A DNA stretch of 64,000 bases from Burhinus oedicnemus (GCA_008921705.1 VFFE01007583.1:3469622-3533621), one strand, 5' to 3'; positions 1-14,073 are shown, counted from the first letter of the stretch. Translations and numbers: made by a program. Notes: generated from the sequence alone by a model not told the origin.

Positions 1-3000
1 AGTTACGCTTATTTATCTATGCCTACATACTAGGCTAAGGGTGTCTTAACAAGTTTAAAAATGTATAAAGCCTGATTTTTCTGTCTAGTGGCAAGTCACA
101 GGACCGCTAACTTTGAGTAGAGACTTACCCCTTCCAAAAGTTAGATGTGCTGACAAATTGCTGCTCTAAACAAATAGCAGTGTTGAAGACCTCTCTGCTA
201 ACACTATCAGATAAGTACATCTACAATCTCTGCTTCCCACATTTGACACTTCTTAAGGGCTTGCCTACACAGCAAAGTTGTTCTTACATTGATTTTAAAA
301 AATGTCATTTGGTTTATGAGTGATTTAGTTTAACCTAGTTTAAATAGATTCTCTTGAAAAATATGTGTTTATATAAAACATTGCATGTATGCAAGTATAA
401 AAGCTCTGCAGAAACTAACACCATCCAGGTTCTGACTTGGATAGAAATTGGGTTGTTGTACAATTTCCAGTCTTGGACTCAGATGAAGGTTTGTGCTTTG
501 TTCTGTTTTTTCAAAAGAAATGAAAATGTCTCTAGGCATTTTAAATTACTGCTGAATAAAAAAAAAATGATTGATATATATGTGTGTGTATATAAAACCA
601 TATATATATATATATATATATACAGACACATATATATATACACACATCTTACTTCTGTTGGCATAACTAATGCTTTTATTTAGGTGTCCTGATCTGCTTA
701 GGGGCACTTGCTCTGAACAAAATGAAGAGAAGTACGTGCTATCTGAGACACTCATATAATGCTAGTATTTCTAGACTGAAGTGCTTTCCTCCGTGAAATA
801 TGGAATGTTAACAATTCCTTCTCATTGATATGGTTGTAACTGATGTGACACATCCTTTCTGTGTTGCCCATCCAATGTTCTAACACCAAAGTTAAATAAA
901 AATTGGCACAAGTGGGATTTCTCTTGTTCTGTGATGTAGAAGAATAGCAAGTCATGGTTTGTATAAATTACTTCGCAGTCACAGTTATATATGATATAGT
1001 TTCCTAATGAGGCCAATTCTCTAGGCAACAGTCCAACCCTGTAAATGTCTAAGCACAGGAATACAGCCAGCAGGATGTCCAATTCAGTTGAATTCAATGG
1101 AGATGATTTGGTAGTCATAATCACCTCACCTCTGTGAGCTGTATTCCCATTGTAAGTAATGTGTTCAGAAAGAAAAAATTATTTATATACTCCTTCTTAA
1201 GTGAATTGTTTCAAAACCTCCTCATTTTCCCTGTGTATTTTACCATGCATGTTTTGAAATATGGTTTCTCTCCTGAAATTCAAAACAACCTTCAAGAAAA
1301 ACAACGAAGAAATTATACTGAAGAAGCCCTAAGTATATTTAATAGAGTGCCTTGTGATTTGGGTAACCAAAGAAGTCTACTTGTGACCATTTTATGTTCC
1401 TGAAATAAAAATAAGTTTCAGTCTTTCGGATCACAGGTCACAAGCTGATGTACTTTTCTTTTGGCTTGCCTCTCCATCATTCCATCTCTTCTCCCCCACA
1501 TCTCTATTCATCTGTGTGCAAAGCAGTGTAAAAATACTTTCACTGCAAATCAGTGGGATATTTTGTTTTGTTAGTCCTTTCAGGCAACTTCACATGCACT
1601 TGGGCGTGTGTCGCTACAGCTGCATGTATTGCACCTCAAAATCAAAAGTTAGGCCTAATTGATGTCTTACAAGAAGGCTGGACCACAACTACGCATGGTG
1701 ATGATTTAGCTCATTTTGCATGCACTGTGTGTCTGGGGCACCATGAAGCTTGCCTATGTCCTGACAATATCCACAAACCTGAAATTCACCATCCACTGGA
1801 GCTGATAATTGCCAGTGTAGGTCACTACGGTATTATTGTGAAGACCTCTGTGAAATGGCCCCGAGATGGAAGGAAAATAGACTTTGAAGTTACTTCTGTA
1901 TCACTGCCTCCCAGGCGTGCTGAGTGCTGCTCAGCCCATCCTTGTCCAGGAACCTGGTGTCAGAGCAGCTTTGCAGGGCTAATAAAAAGAGCAATCAATT
2001 TTTACTCCTCCTAAAGGACAATGCAAAGCATATATGCCTTAAAACCAAGCTTTAAAAAGTAGACAGTGTGAGGGTTTTACTAGGTTGTAAACGTGTGATT
2101 CATTATAACCTGACTTACGTGATAGGACAGAGCTCACCTATCTGTTGGTTGCACTTTCGTTCCCAATGAACTCGCTGCAGCATGTAATATTAAACTGCTA
2201 GACACAGTAATGAAAAGAAGCTTGAAAAACGTACGGGTACATTGCTCCCTATCTGTCAGAAAACTGCCTAGGGAAATGAGGTCAGCTATCTGCTCAGAAA
2301 TTGTACTTGAACATGAGGGAGCCTAGATTTGTTTCTCTAAATTACAGGGGGTTTGGCCTCGCTCCCGCCGAAAGTGAAGGAAAATTCCTTACGAGCTTTC
2401 TTTAAATTAGGGTCAGCAGATTTAAAGAACACAAGGATACAGGAAGCATACGGACTTGCTATTTGAGCTGAATACTGAAGTTTCGTTTAAGTGTATGTAG
2501 CATTCAGTTGTGTAATGGTAAACAGAAGACTGAAAAACTCACCTCTTTGGTTTTGCCTCCATTACCCTTCCACTGCCTTGTATTTACCTTTGATTATCCT
2601 ACTGCCAAAATCATATGATCCAGTGGAGAGATATTATCTCATATAGATGTATGTTATCAGAAATAAAGAAAAAGGACTTTCCTTTAGTTGTCTAGATGGA
2701 ATGGTAAGGTTTTATGCTCAGAGTTTTAGTATAATATTGAATCTCCTATTCTGGACATTTTCTTTTCTGCTCAGGTGGACTTTAACTGCCTTTTAGTAAC
2801 ACAGAGGAGGAAATACTCCTAGCTATGGCTACTGTCTCTGCTGGACCATTAGTTTTGTACATCAACTCCTTTTAGCTAATTGTGAGCTGGGGATAAAAAT
2901 AAATAGCTGTTGAAAGAAAGCCCCTGTGATTATGTCTGTTTGGAACCAGAATATCCTGGACCTGCTCTCTCCTATGCAACATTGAAAAAAAAACCCGCAA

Positions 3001-4300
3001 TTTTCTCCACCTTCTAAATCCTATAAAGATAAGAAGGAACAAAGTCTGTTCTTTTACATAAAATTTAGCAGGGGAGGTTAGGGACAGTTCTCCAGCAGAT
3101 ACAAATGGAAGCGGCTTTTGAGGGAATGCCCTTCCACCTAAAGGCCTTTAGTGGGAAGTTCCTAAAAATTGCCACAGAACCTAGATGACTAACTACCGAG
3201 GTTGTTTGAGGACTTAACCGCAGCACAACACAAATATGTAAAGTCTGCAGTGTCTAAGAACTAATCATCATACAAGGAAGAAACTGTTTTCCATTTCCAC
3301 TGTTTAGCTTTTTTGGGTATTCTGCCACCGAACTGTGAACGAACCTGGGAAAGCTGGGACTTTTCCATCTCTTGTTTTTAAAGTCATGCTGTCTGGCTCC
3401 AGATTTGGATAGAGAATGAAGCCTCTCATTCTGGGGCAACTCATTGATGGCTGGAAGACAATAGAGTTGTTGACATCTGTAAAGAATTTCAGAAATTATG
3501 AGAATATATAGAGATGACCGATACAGAGGCCACACCAGACCAGAGCTTCATGGTCACCCAAGAGTTGTGTAAGTGAGGAAGATACACGGATTCTTTCCAG
3601 AAGATGTCAAATCCAGTCCATCTGTACCGAAGCAGAACTGAAAAGTGTGCACTGTGTTCAAGCAGCCATTCAAGCAAAAACTCAGTCAGAATTTCCCTTT
3701 TGCGGCTCTGTCTGATGTGTAGTTCTGCCTTTACTCTGATGGACTCCATTATGCATCTGTAGCAGTACATTCCTCCTCGTTGTCTTTAACAAGGACAGAC
3801 TTAAATCCACATATTAAACCCCACCTTCCTTGTGCTGATTCTTTTATTATTGTATTTGCATTCCTCCACAGCACCCTCCCTCATTTGTCTTTGTTCTCTT
3901 TCCTAGGCAGGTGGGAGAGCTAATTAATTAATAGTCTTATTATTGGGAGGTAGAAACATGCAGCTGAAAAGCAGGGCCATTGCAAGAATTCAGCTGAGGT
4001 ATTGTAGGGACTGGGGGGGAAATGCTTTATCAGAAGCCTGGGACCTCATAGGTTTCAGGCAACAACACTTTCATCCTTGGGTCCTGCTGTTTCAGCTGCT
4101 GTAGGAGTTCCCCATTGGATGTCTGGTCCCTCATGGTGACCATGGAAGGACTCTCTGTTCTGGGTTTGCAGGAGCCTGTGCTGTTTTGCAGCGTAAGGGA
4201 AGGCTTTTTGTATGCTGAGCTGCTACACTTTGTCTCATATTTTGATTGCATCTCACTTCTTTCCTGCCCCTGCCCCATGCACTGATGTGTTGATTGCAAA
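1..4300. other. non-coding, unassigned
   Basis: AT-rich sequence with no supported gene. The longest reading frame (plus, 1553-2014, 153 codons) has no splice or coding signature and is rich in Cys, His and Trp, as chance frames usually are. Two minus-strand frames at 3254-3770 look somewhat protein-like but lack convincing donor sites, so I do not call them. Apart from the microsatellite near position 600, I see no repeat I can place. Confidence 0.6.
572..648. repeat. (TA)n/(TG)n microsatellite
   Basis: This is an imperfect alternating purine-pyrimidine tract. A TATATATG(TG)n block is followed by 11 consecutive TA units from about 600, then a CACA interruption and a second TA block. It is likely to vary in length between individuals. 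Confidence 0.9.
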
Positions 4301-4320
4301 GCTACCATTGCAGGACTTAC

Positions 4321-4379
4321 ATCCATGTAAATGAGGCATAAAATCCCAGCAAACCAGGCTGCCATAAATTTAGCCATGT
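4321..4379 (-). CDS. weak candidate exon (alternative 3' part of the minus-strand gene)
   Basis: On the minus strand a pyrimidine-containing tract ends in TTCATCAG, followed by 59 open bases and the perfect donor GTAAGT. The segment starts with 2 bases that complete a codon, then encodes 19 residues (MAKFMAAWFAG..., strongly hydrophobic, possibly membrane-spanning) and ends in phase 0. Its phase matches the end of the 12352-12485 candidate. The frame continues past the donor to a stop at 4030, giving a 115-residue open frame ending LLPETYEVPGF. It is short and 8 kb from its partner, so chance is a real possibility. No family is recognised. Confidence 0.15.
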
Positions 4380-4399
4380 CTGATGAACACGTTGATGAG

Positions 4400-7300
4400 C
4401 ATGGGTAACCAAGACAGAGGACAGCAGTGAATGAGATGGGAGAGAGCTTACAGGGGCCAACGTTGCACAGATGTTAATTTTGGTGTCATGCTTTGATTGT
4501 ATAGCAAATTATGATCTCCCTTTCTATTACTATAGCAAACAGTTTCCACCTCTCCCCCCATGGTTCTTGCATTTTTGTAAGACTTTTTTTTTGCCATGGG
4601 TCCTTTTTTCCTACATAAAAGCCATCAATTAGAAATTACATTCCCTTTTTTCTTCAAAGAGTGAATGAGAAATACGACCCCCTGTAAACCCTTCCAGTTT
4701 TGGGGGGAAGGGGGTTACAATCATATTTGCCTGTCTTTCTAAATTTTGTTTTCTTTTACACACTGTCATGAATAGGACTTGCACAAACAAGGAGAACTGA
4801 CTAACTAAAGAGCAAAGACACTGAAAGTTAAAATATGAAGAGAGCTGTCAAACGTAGTGAGTAAGTGGGGAGGAGTAGAAATTTTCTTCTAATCTCTTTC
4901 AGCTATTGTAAACACATCTCACTTGCAACAGCACATCTTATCAACAGATGTTGGCTGTTCTTGTCTTTAATTGCTGCTGTCACTTTACCTTCTAGCAGTT
5001 CCTGCTGCTACGACTCAGACATTAAAAGGACACTTCTCCACTAGCTTCTCATTGCTCTGCTATCCTGCCTCACCTCGTGGGGGTGTGTGAGGTGTGGGTG
5101 TGTGGGGGGGGTGTGTGTGTGCGTGCGTGCTTTCTTTGCAGCTTCTCATCCCTGCTGCCATGCTTGCACCGTGGTGTGGGTGTGCGTAGGTGGGTGGTGT
5201 AATCCCTCCATGCTCAGACTGCACCGCTGACTCCAGGGACAAAAAATGTTGTCTCCCATCTGGTCCCAATCCTCAGAGGCTGCAGGAGAACCGTGTGGCA
5301 GGTGCTACTTAGAGAAAGCTTTTCTCATGCTCAGACAGAATCCCCTTTTTATCCTGCATAAACAGTGGCAAAGTATTTTCTCCACATCATCCTCTCCGTT
5401 TCTGCCTCTTTGCTGCTCTTCTTTTCCTACCCCCACCAATGCCTTTTCTTTTTCCCATGGGACTGGCAGAATCTCAGAGGAAATAAGTAAAGCTTTCCTA
5501 ATATAGAAGCTCATCTTCTCTGAAACCACTTCTCATTCTGTTAATGGAGTTCTGGAAATGTTTCAGTTCTCTCCCTACACTAATACTTTATTCTTTCCCT
5601 CTGATAGCTGTCCAAGCACCAGTGTCATCAGTTTTCTTAGCTTTATTAGCTCATTTTGCAAAGAAATGCACAGGTGGTCTAACAAAATAATAATATAAAA
5701 TCAGCTGGAGAATTTTATAGCTATGTACTCTCTTTAAAAAAATAAATATGCATCTAGAGACATCTTTCTGAGGCCATTCCTTTACTGGGGTTTCACACTT
5801 CACAAATATATGTGCTTTACATACAAATATCAATGGAAGATAACACAGGATGCTTAATAGATTTACACACGTTCCTTCCCCCTTCCTCTCTTACACTGAT
5901 GTATGTTTGGCCCAGGGCTCTTCTTTCAGAGTCTTTTCACCTTTGTAGATGCGACATCAGTGCTGAATACTTGCAAATCCACTCTTCAAATTTTATATAA
6001 CAAAAGCACGAAGTGCCTGCAAATCCTCCGTGTGGAAAGGAGTGCTTTTTCTGTGCCTCCCTCCCCCACAGTTACACTCGTTCTGGGGAGAAGCAAGGGA
6101 AGCGCAGAGCAGCAGACGTGGAAACGCTCTTGTTCTGCAATGAGAATAGGGTTTTCCACCAGGGAGAAGGTGCGGGTTAGCACCAGGGGGTGGGTGGACT
6201 TGCCGTGCCCCACGCTGGTTCTGCAGGGTGCAGCGGAGGCGGAGGGAAGCCCAGGTACCCTCCTGTCCCCTCAAAATCCCAGCTTCAAGGTGGGAGATGG
6301 GGGGTTGAGCAGGGAGCCTTCCACCCTCAAAATAGAAATTGTGGGGAGCAAGGATGCGCTAAGCAGGAATGCTTGGGAGGGTGGGAAGTTAGTGGGAAGA
6401 GGAAGAGAAGTTCTTCGTAAAGGTGACATCTGAGGAGGCTACGGCTGAACGCAGAAGTACAGGCGGCCACTAATAGGAGAAACGCCTGCAGTCGCCCTTG
6501 CAGAGAAGTAGTTACACAGTGCGTATGAAGCAGGCTCAGCAAACGCATGCTCAAAATACTCCGCCCGCATCTTGGAGGCATCCATTACCACCAGCTACCT
6601 TCTCTTAGCTGCCCAGGGCATGCTTTCCTGCCTATCCTTTTCCAGACACAACATGCGCAAAAATAGGAACAGACTGAGATAAGCACCACGCAAGACACGG
6701 ACAATTGCTGGCAGGCAGTGCCCTGCCTAAATGGCTTCTCTCAAATGCACAGGAGCAGGGACAGGAGAAGAGTTGCCCAGGATGGGCTTCCATTTCACAC
6801 AACCTCTTCCAGGGAAGACTAACGGGCACCCCAGCACATACAGAGTTTCCAGGCAGGTTGTGGCATCTGGCCTGTTGGGTATCCTGTCCCTTCGTGACCC
6901 ACGAGGATGCCAACGAGACAATTGCTCATCCGTGGTAGGGTCCACTCAAAACTAAAAGTGAGGGCAAGAAAAAGCAACTGGATCCCTGCTAGCGCAACCT
7001 GATTGTATGAAGTGTAGTTTGGGAAACAAATTGGTCTTGATAAAGGCTAGCTATGCTAGCCTCAGAAATTCAGAGTGCAGATTTGGTAATAGCTGTGTGC
7101 ACAGAGTAGAGAGACAGGAAAAACCTGAGCCAAAAAAGTGTGTTCTCCAGCAGGAACACAGAATTAAGGTGCTACTTTTATGCTGCATCTTTATTAGTGG
7201 CATCTCAAAAATATCACTTTCAGCATGCCTTTTTCACTTCTCCCACAGAAGCATGAAAATTAACATCAGATAACAAAATTTTCTATTGCTCTGGAGGAAA

Positions 7301-10300
7301 TGTTGTTGAGAGGTGTTTATACATTATTTGTCTCATTTGCTTTTTTTTTTTACATTATCAAAGTCCAGTCATAATGAAATTCCTGTTGTTTTTTTTTTTT
7401 TATTTTAAGGCATGATTTAATTCTTTTCCCCCTCCCAAAATTTAAGACACACACACCCCAACAAGCAAAACACAAGACCCTTCATGCAGAGCCATTTCCC
7501 ATCAAATTTCACACTGGGCATGACATGCCAGCTCAAATAAAATATAGAAGTGAAAGCCACGTGGTCTGGCACACAGCTCCCAGGCGCAGACCGCAGGCTT
7601 GCCCCCTGGATGGCTTGAGAACACCTTCACTGATCGGATTCTGCCATGTGCAGGAGAATAGCTGTGCTGCTCATGCAGGTGAGGTGGGGTCACATTTGGG
7701 GGTCGCAATTCATTCCCTGCCAGTCCTTTATGCCAAGGGAGAGGTGTTTGAGCTCGTGTCTTCTTCTGGCTGCTGCTGTGCCACCTGGAGAGGTCATAAA
7801 GGGCCTGTCCCCACCACCTCTCGCCTTACCTTCCCCCCAGCACCGCTCCTTCCAGCACAAGTGGGCTAAGGAGACATTGCGACTGCACATCCAGATGCAC
7901 CCACCTCTGCAGCTAGCACAGCAGGAGAAGGCACGGTCAAGTCCTAAGCTTCTGGAGCCCTCTCCCTGCTCACCAAAAGCCCAGGCCACCACACCTGCCT
8001 GTCTTTACCCACTCCATAGCTGCACAGGAGCGACAACTAGTTGTTTTCCCCCAGGCTGAAGTGCTACCGCTTACAGGTAGCTTATGCAATCCCGTACGTG
8101 AGTTAGCTCTGCCCCAAATAGGAACCTAATCAGGGTGAAGGTCAATTCCTGTGAAAATATCCTATGCTGCTGCTTGGTCTGTCGTTCGAATTACTCAAGG
8201 TCAGTTTTTATTTAATCATGCTTCCTTCCACGATTTTTTCCCTCCAATATTAAAAAAGGCAATTAGATAACAGAGCATATGTAGCTTGTTTTCTTGGATT
8301 GTTTCTCAGCTTTTTCCTAAATTGTCACTGCCCCTTTGGACTTCAGCAGTGGGGTGGCTGCCAGGTTTCCACAGAGATGCAAACAAATTCTATGCAATAA
8401 AATATCATCTCTACATAATTTAAGCCCCAAATGTACATGGTGACAGTTTTATGTTTGAATAATATGAAAATCCGAGATATTGGATGGGAGTATAATTTAG
8501 GATCGAGAGCTGCAAATATTTCTGTGCCCTGGAATCCAGTTAAAATGCACCGTTGCACATGTTGTGTTTCAGTGGTGAAGTATTGCTTGCCTCTGATTGC
8601 TGCAGGGCAAGAGCTTTGTTTTCCTAACCCATGATTTAGTGCTTTCCACCCCCTGTAAAGTGTAACTAACAATGCCCTCTATGTGAGCTCTGGTAGCTGA
8701 GGGGACAAGGGGGAGATGGCTGCAGCAGGGAGAAGGAAAGGGGGAAGAACAGAAGGGGAAGAAAAAGGGACGTCTGCAAAGAGTAAATACATCCACAACG
8801 TGCCTTCTTAAAGAGCTGAAGCCTGCATATTGGGCCAAAACCCCAATTAGATGGTGGCGGTGGAGCTCCACTGATTTTGAAGCTGAGAAGCTGGCCTGCA
8901 GTCTCGCATTTGGTGCCCAAAGTGGTTGGAGCAGGGGAGGTTTGAAACTGTACTCCTCACGTACCGCTGAGGGGCCTGTGGGAATAATGTTTGCTTTGGC
9001 ATGGAAGTAGGTTAGTGTAGACCTAGCAGGTCCTGCAGTGAAAGGCTCCTTTCTGCTCTGAGTGATGGTAACTTCCATAAAGAGAGCAAATTCATTCGGA
9101 GATATGGCTTAACCCACATCCTTCTTTAATTCATAGGTCCTTGCACAGTGCAGACCTCAAGGCGAATCCATGTGGATACTCTTGTCCTTGTTTTCATCCC
9201 TGGATGTCCTGTGTTTCCCTGCAGGGCACAGATCTCGTGGCGTTTTTCCTGGATACCTATTCCAGACTTCCTCTTTAGGTGCCCATCAGCAGAGAGAGTC
9301 TGTGTTGGGAGCTGATAGAGTCTGATGAGTTTGCAATGCCTCCTTCCACAGCTGTGAGTCTGGGTTAGGGAAAAGGAGCTGCTGCTTTTCCTCCATCTTC
9401 CCTTTGCCATACAGAAAGCCCCTAAAAGGGTGTCTGTGCTAAGCTTTTCCCATTTCTGGCATACTTTCTGAAATTTGCTCCCTTCTTCCCTCTTGTCCTC
9501 TTCTCTTTTCCCCTGATACCTGCTCTGGCTCTGTCTTGTTAGAAAGATTATCTTCTCCCAGCATGTGAAATTAAGAAGTAGCTGTGAGGAAAAAGTGGAG
9601 GCAGATAAGAGGCTTCTCTCACCACAGGCAGCCCGGTGCAAAATGTTTCAAGCAGTGCAGGAAGGCCTGAACGAGGGAGGGATGCAGCAGAGCTAACACC
9701 TCAGGATCTACCCCACGAAGGCCACCTTCTTGCAAAGAGATGAGTAAAGGGGCAGAGGACAGGTGGACAGGGAATGGTGCCTGATTTCTTTCCTGATATA
9801 ATAACCAGAGGATATCAAAAAAGAACAGCAGGCAACAGGTTTAAAATAGACAGAGATACTATGTTATGCAACTCATAATAAGTAGTTCCCTAGTTTAATC
9901 ACAGAATTTTGTGAAGACCAAAAGATTGCACGTGTTCAAAAAGTGATTGGCAAATACATTAAATTAAAAGAAAGTAACTCTGATGCAGGGAATCCTTGAG
10001 GCACAAAACCTGGAGAACAGGGAACTACTGAAGGAAATACCACTTTGTGTTTGCCCTGCTGCTCTGCTCGCCTATAAGCATCTATGTACTGGCCACCTTC
10101 ACAGGTAGGACACAGGGCTGGTGGGCCTTGGCCTGATCCAGTACCGCCACTGCTATGTTCAGAGGCCCAGTTGGTCCAGTGCTAAGTGCCACCAGACCTG
10201 CAGCACTGTTCTGTTCAGGAACTCTGAAAATAGCAGGCTAGATCAACTTTCTACCAAAACCAAATGCTGCCATGGAATTGGCAATTCCAGATACTCTGTC

Positions 10301-12300
10301 CAGAAACTCTGAAGGCATTTTCCTTCCAGGTAGAGGAAAATGAACGCCCATGATAAATACTGACTGTACGTATCTACGAAAATGCATCTAGTTGATGCAT
10401 ATTTAGTATGAGAGAGTCCTTATACATACTCGATTCAATGGGAGGATGGATACACTGCTGGTCCTAGAGAGATAAGCCAATCATTCGCTTCCTCTGGGCT
10501 TGTAGCATGCTGGTATTCCTCACCTGACTGCAGCCAAGGAAAAGCATCACAGGTGAGAAAAAGAAGGCATTTTGAAAACCAGCACTGAATGCGTTTTATG
10601 TGGCAAAACTCCAAAGACAACCATTTCCCATTAGCAATTCAGAAGGATGGTGTGCGTATGGACGAAGGACACATGCTTGCCATGTTTAGGAATGGATGCT
10701 GATCCCTGAATGACCGCACTGTTTGCCTCTGATGTTGCATTATCTCTCTTCCACCATTATTACAAGACCCCAACATATACACAGACCCCAGAAATCCCAA
10801 CCCAGAACATGTGTCTATTGTCCTGTGGAAACACTTCAAGCTGCTGCAGTACCTTGGGTTTGTTGCAGACTGGTAAATGGTAATCTTGTACCGCCTGATA
10901 TTTGGCAATATGTTAAACGTGGCAACTTGAGCAAGACTCTGGGCTCCCAGTTAGAAATGCTTTATCACCAAAGGAGTTGCTTTATTTGGCTTAGCTGTTA
11001 TGTCACAGCCCACCACCGCGCCATGACACTGACATGGTGCCATTCAGGCTTCTCAGGATCTTAGTGATGTGAGTAATATTTACCATTTATGTCCATGCTA
11101 GTAGCGTGTCCGGTTTTTTGATGGTTAGCAAAACCTCTGCAGTTCTGCCTTACAAGGATCTAGGATTTCTTTTTAACAAATGCAGAGCAGATGCCACAGC
11201 TTACTACTCACAATTTCTTCTAAATTATAGAATCTATGTCATAATGTCAAGTCTGCTTGTTAGAAATAATTGGAAATATCTCACTGCTATCTGTCTCGAA
11301 TAAACGTCTCATGCTCTGAATGCCCTGGTGTCAGCTAAGGAATATATTAATATAGAACATGTGAACTTATTAATTCCCTACTGAATGAGGATTTATGGCC
11401 TGATAGCATTTAACAGTGGAACAGATCATTCATCACAACAAACCGATTATGAGCGTTTATAGGAAAATGGGACAGCATACGCAAATTCCAAATCCTGTCA
11501 CCGTTCCCTCACATCAAACCCTCCCTCGGTGAGTGGCCGTAACACCTCCTGCCTTCCAGAGCTACCCCAGGCTCAGTGGAGCAGCAGTAATGTATTTACA
11601 AAAAGGGGACCAATGATGTGTTTCTTCCACTCCCCAAATTCTCTTGCTTCAGCTCCCTGGTTCTGGATACGTAACACAAAACAGAAGCCATATTAATCCC
11701 AATTCATCATGTTTGAATTGGCAAAGGTTGTGTGACACCTGAACTACGAGACGTTGCTTTAGGTTTTTGGGGGACTTACCTGATGGTTCCTGAAGCTAAT
11801 GGGGATAAGGAAGGGAAACTATATTCTTTCAATAGATATTATGTGATTGATTTCAATGGGGCCTTCAGAGATTCAATTCACACCACTTGCAAATTCACAC
11901 TACTCCATGAAGAAACATCAGACTCATAGGAAAAATGTATGAATGAATTAATGTATTAATTTAGTGGCTGTTTGTCACACACCCCTTTTAAGAAGGTGAC
12001 GTCAGGTTCTAGGACTTTGTACACCTTCACATAGACATGTGTGCAGCTGGCTAACCTGGTATGGTGGCCATTGCTCCATCAGATCTGATATTAAACCTTC
12101 AAAAATAATCTGAACAGACTGACCTTGCTACGTATTTCATTTCTTTAGTATAAATTATATACCTGCCTGTCACAGAAATTTCTGGACACTTCATAACTAC
12201 AGCGTGCTTGTTTTCCCTGTTAGCTTGGATATGTTGGGGTCTACCTCTGAGAAAGAAGTAATTAAGAAGAGAGATGAAGATGTTTTAGGGACAAACTCTC
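4400..12300. other. non-coding, unassigned
   Basis: No supported gene. A moderately GC-rich stretch at about 6040-6480 and another at 7560-8050 produce several overlapping open frames on both strands (up to 176 codons at 5903-6433). None shows splice sites or a recognisable domain. The 169- and 171-codon minus frames at 8569-9641 look like chance frames in a low-stop region. A GT-rich microsatellite lies at about 5.1 kb and a short (CA)5 run at about 7447. Confidence 0.6.
5073..5131. repeat. GT/GC-rich microsatellite
   Basis: This is a degenerate GTGTGGGTGTG tract with an eight-G run and a GTGTGTGCGTGCGTGC end. A second short GTGGTGTGGGTGTGCG block follows at about 5170-5200. It has Z-DNA-prone character but shows no other function. 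Confidence 0.85.
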
Positions 12301-12351
12301 AAAAATCAGGAAGATGTCCTGATGTACAGTTTATTATGCAAATTAACTTAC

Positions 12352-12485
12352 CCCATTCTGGGATTTCAGTTATTCTTTGGATCTTGCCGAGTGTGATGTG
12401 TGAGACTGTCACTTGCTTAAAATACTCTGTAGCAAATCCAGGATTTGGTTGCTTGTTTTTTGTTTTCATTCTAGTTCTCATCGCT
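12352..12485 (-). CDS. candidate exon (alternative 3' exon of the minus-strand gene)
   Basis: A strong minus-strand acceptor (GCG, eight T, then CTTCTGTACTTATAG) is followed by 134 open bases and the donor G|GTAAGT. One base completes a codon begun upstream, 44 codons follow, and it ends in phase 1. The predicted peptide contains GFATEYFKQVTVSHITLGKI and ends ITEIPEW, which has a natural-looking composition. The one-base start fits the two-base end of the 14601-14854 exon and also that of 14146-14226. Against it, the plus strand carries an equally good acceptor-like tract here (TTTTTTGTTTTCATTCTAG), so the region may be only AT-rich chance. Product unknown. Confidence 0.28.
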
Positions 12486-14067
12486 CTATAAGTACAGAAG
12501 AAAAAAAACGCATGAATGTGGTTTGAGCATAAGGATTCTCAGACTGGATAACTAGATGGGTCCAAAGGTGCAAAGGTTTTGAATATTTACTGTTTTGGGG
12601 TAAAATCCATCCAATCTCTTTTAGTTTGGTCAATTATTGATCTGATCTCATTTCCACTTATATCCACTTTTATCCACCACTTCAGTTGGCAGAACTCTCT
12701 ACTATGGTCAAGAGCAGTACAGTCAAGTTTATACCAGAGTTCCCATTTCACCTTGATTTTCAAATCTTTTCACTTTATAAGTGTCCCTAAAATCATGATG
12801 TGGTATACCAAAGAGCTGACTCCCTGCAGGTAATAAAATATTTCGAGGAGTTTTATTTGGGGGGGAGAGGGAGAAAAGATACATGATTTGAACAGTAACT
12901 GTCAAAGAAAATGGGAATTTTACACTGAGATGAAGGTAGACTTAACTGAGAGACATGAGGGAAGATGAAGGAGTGAGAAAAGAGAGAGGACATCTATGCA
13001 TAGCGGGAAATAAAAAACCATGTTGTATAGGCAAATACTGCGGTGAGAGATGGAGGATAATGAAGAAGTTAGCATTACCTTAGTCCTCCTGGTCTTTTTT
13101 AAATAAAGCACTGTTTCATACGATGAGTCTCACTTTCTTCACACCCATTTCCATCATACAGAATTAAGTAACAAATTGGTTGTCTTCTCAGGAAGAAATG
13201 TGCCAAAACACATACTAAATCCACTAGTAACACTATGAGACACAAGTCTTTCTCTTACTTTGATCTAGTATCTATTTTTTTAAATTTCAGCTTGCTGTCT
13301 TTGCCTTCATGGTAGTGGTTTCTGGAAGAGCTTGGATTTGTGAACATCACAAGATGTCCTAAGCTAAATTTTGTTTTCCTCTAGTTATGTTTTATTTCAT
13401 TACTGCTCAGAATTACAGCCATCTCAAGGTAATATCTCCAGAATGTTTAAAAGACAGGTAAAAAGCATATACTAGCTTAAGATCCTATAGCTATGTTATC
13501 CTTCCAGGTTTTCTTTCCACCTGAGTTTTCATCCTTTCTCTTTTTCATTTCTCTGAGCATGTGTCAAAACTCAAAGATGGGGAGCAGAAAACTTTCTGTG
13601 GTAGGAAGGAGAAGAACCAGTTCTGTGGCGCCTGTTCTCTTTGATCTCCTGCTGGCTGGTCACTCATTACAACCGCTCACACTGCACCACATGTCTGTCC
13701 TTCTGCCCCTTCTTGTCCTGGTCTACTGTTCTTCCCAATGGCAAACTGCCTTTCCCTCCATAGGCCATCTCTTCCACCTTTTCAGCTCATGCCGTTACCT
13801 TCCTTCCTTTCCGACATAGTTTTGCAGCTTGACTATGCACATGTTATTTCCTCTAGAATCACAAACTGATGGGTATGGTCTACCATGTGTTTACATTGAC
13901 TTTAGAGATTTTTGGATGCAATCCTCTCCCTGCAAAGTATGGACTGTAAAGCAATATGTTATTTTTTCCTTGTTGGTTCTAGAGTGTTCCATGTAATACT
14001 GCAAACTCAGTCCTCGCCTTGCACACGGCATTCAGAAAGTTGCTGAATGTTGCTTCTGTGCTGTACA

Positions 14068-14073
14068 TTTATT
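14068..14073 (-). terminator. possible poly(A) signal AATAAA
   Basis: AATAAA on the minus strand lies about 250 bases downstream of the stop codon at 14319-14321 that ends the candidate terminal exon. The distance suits a short 3' untranslated region. AATAAA is common in AT-rich DNA, so it supports the exon only weakly. Confidence 0.3.

Noticed and set aside
1553..2014. 153-codon plus-strand open frame
   Set aside because: Chance-like composition (many Cys, His, Trp), no splice sites and no recognisable motif.
3254..3770. Two overlapping minus-strand frames with helix-like peptides (KREILTEFLLEWLLEH; INELPQNERLHSLSK)
   Set aside because: Tempting composition and one good acceptor (GAAATTCTTTACAG), but no consensus donor links them and the phase does not match the 4321-4379 segment. 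Kept only as a remark.
5903..6433. 176-codon plus-strand frame, the longest clean frame upstream of the island
   Set aside because: Lies in GC-rich, stop-poor DNA with frames open on both strands. No domain, splice site or promoter.
8569..9641. Minus-strand frames of 169 and 171 codons
   Set aside because: No splice signals or motifs. Composition typical of chance.
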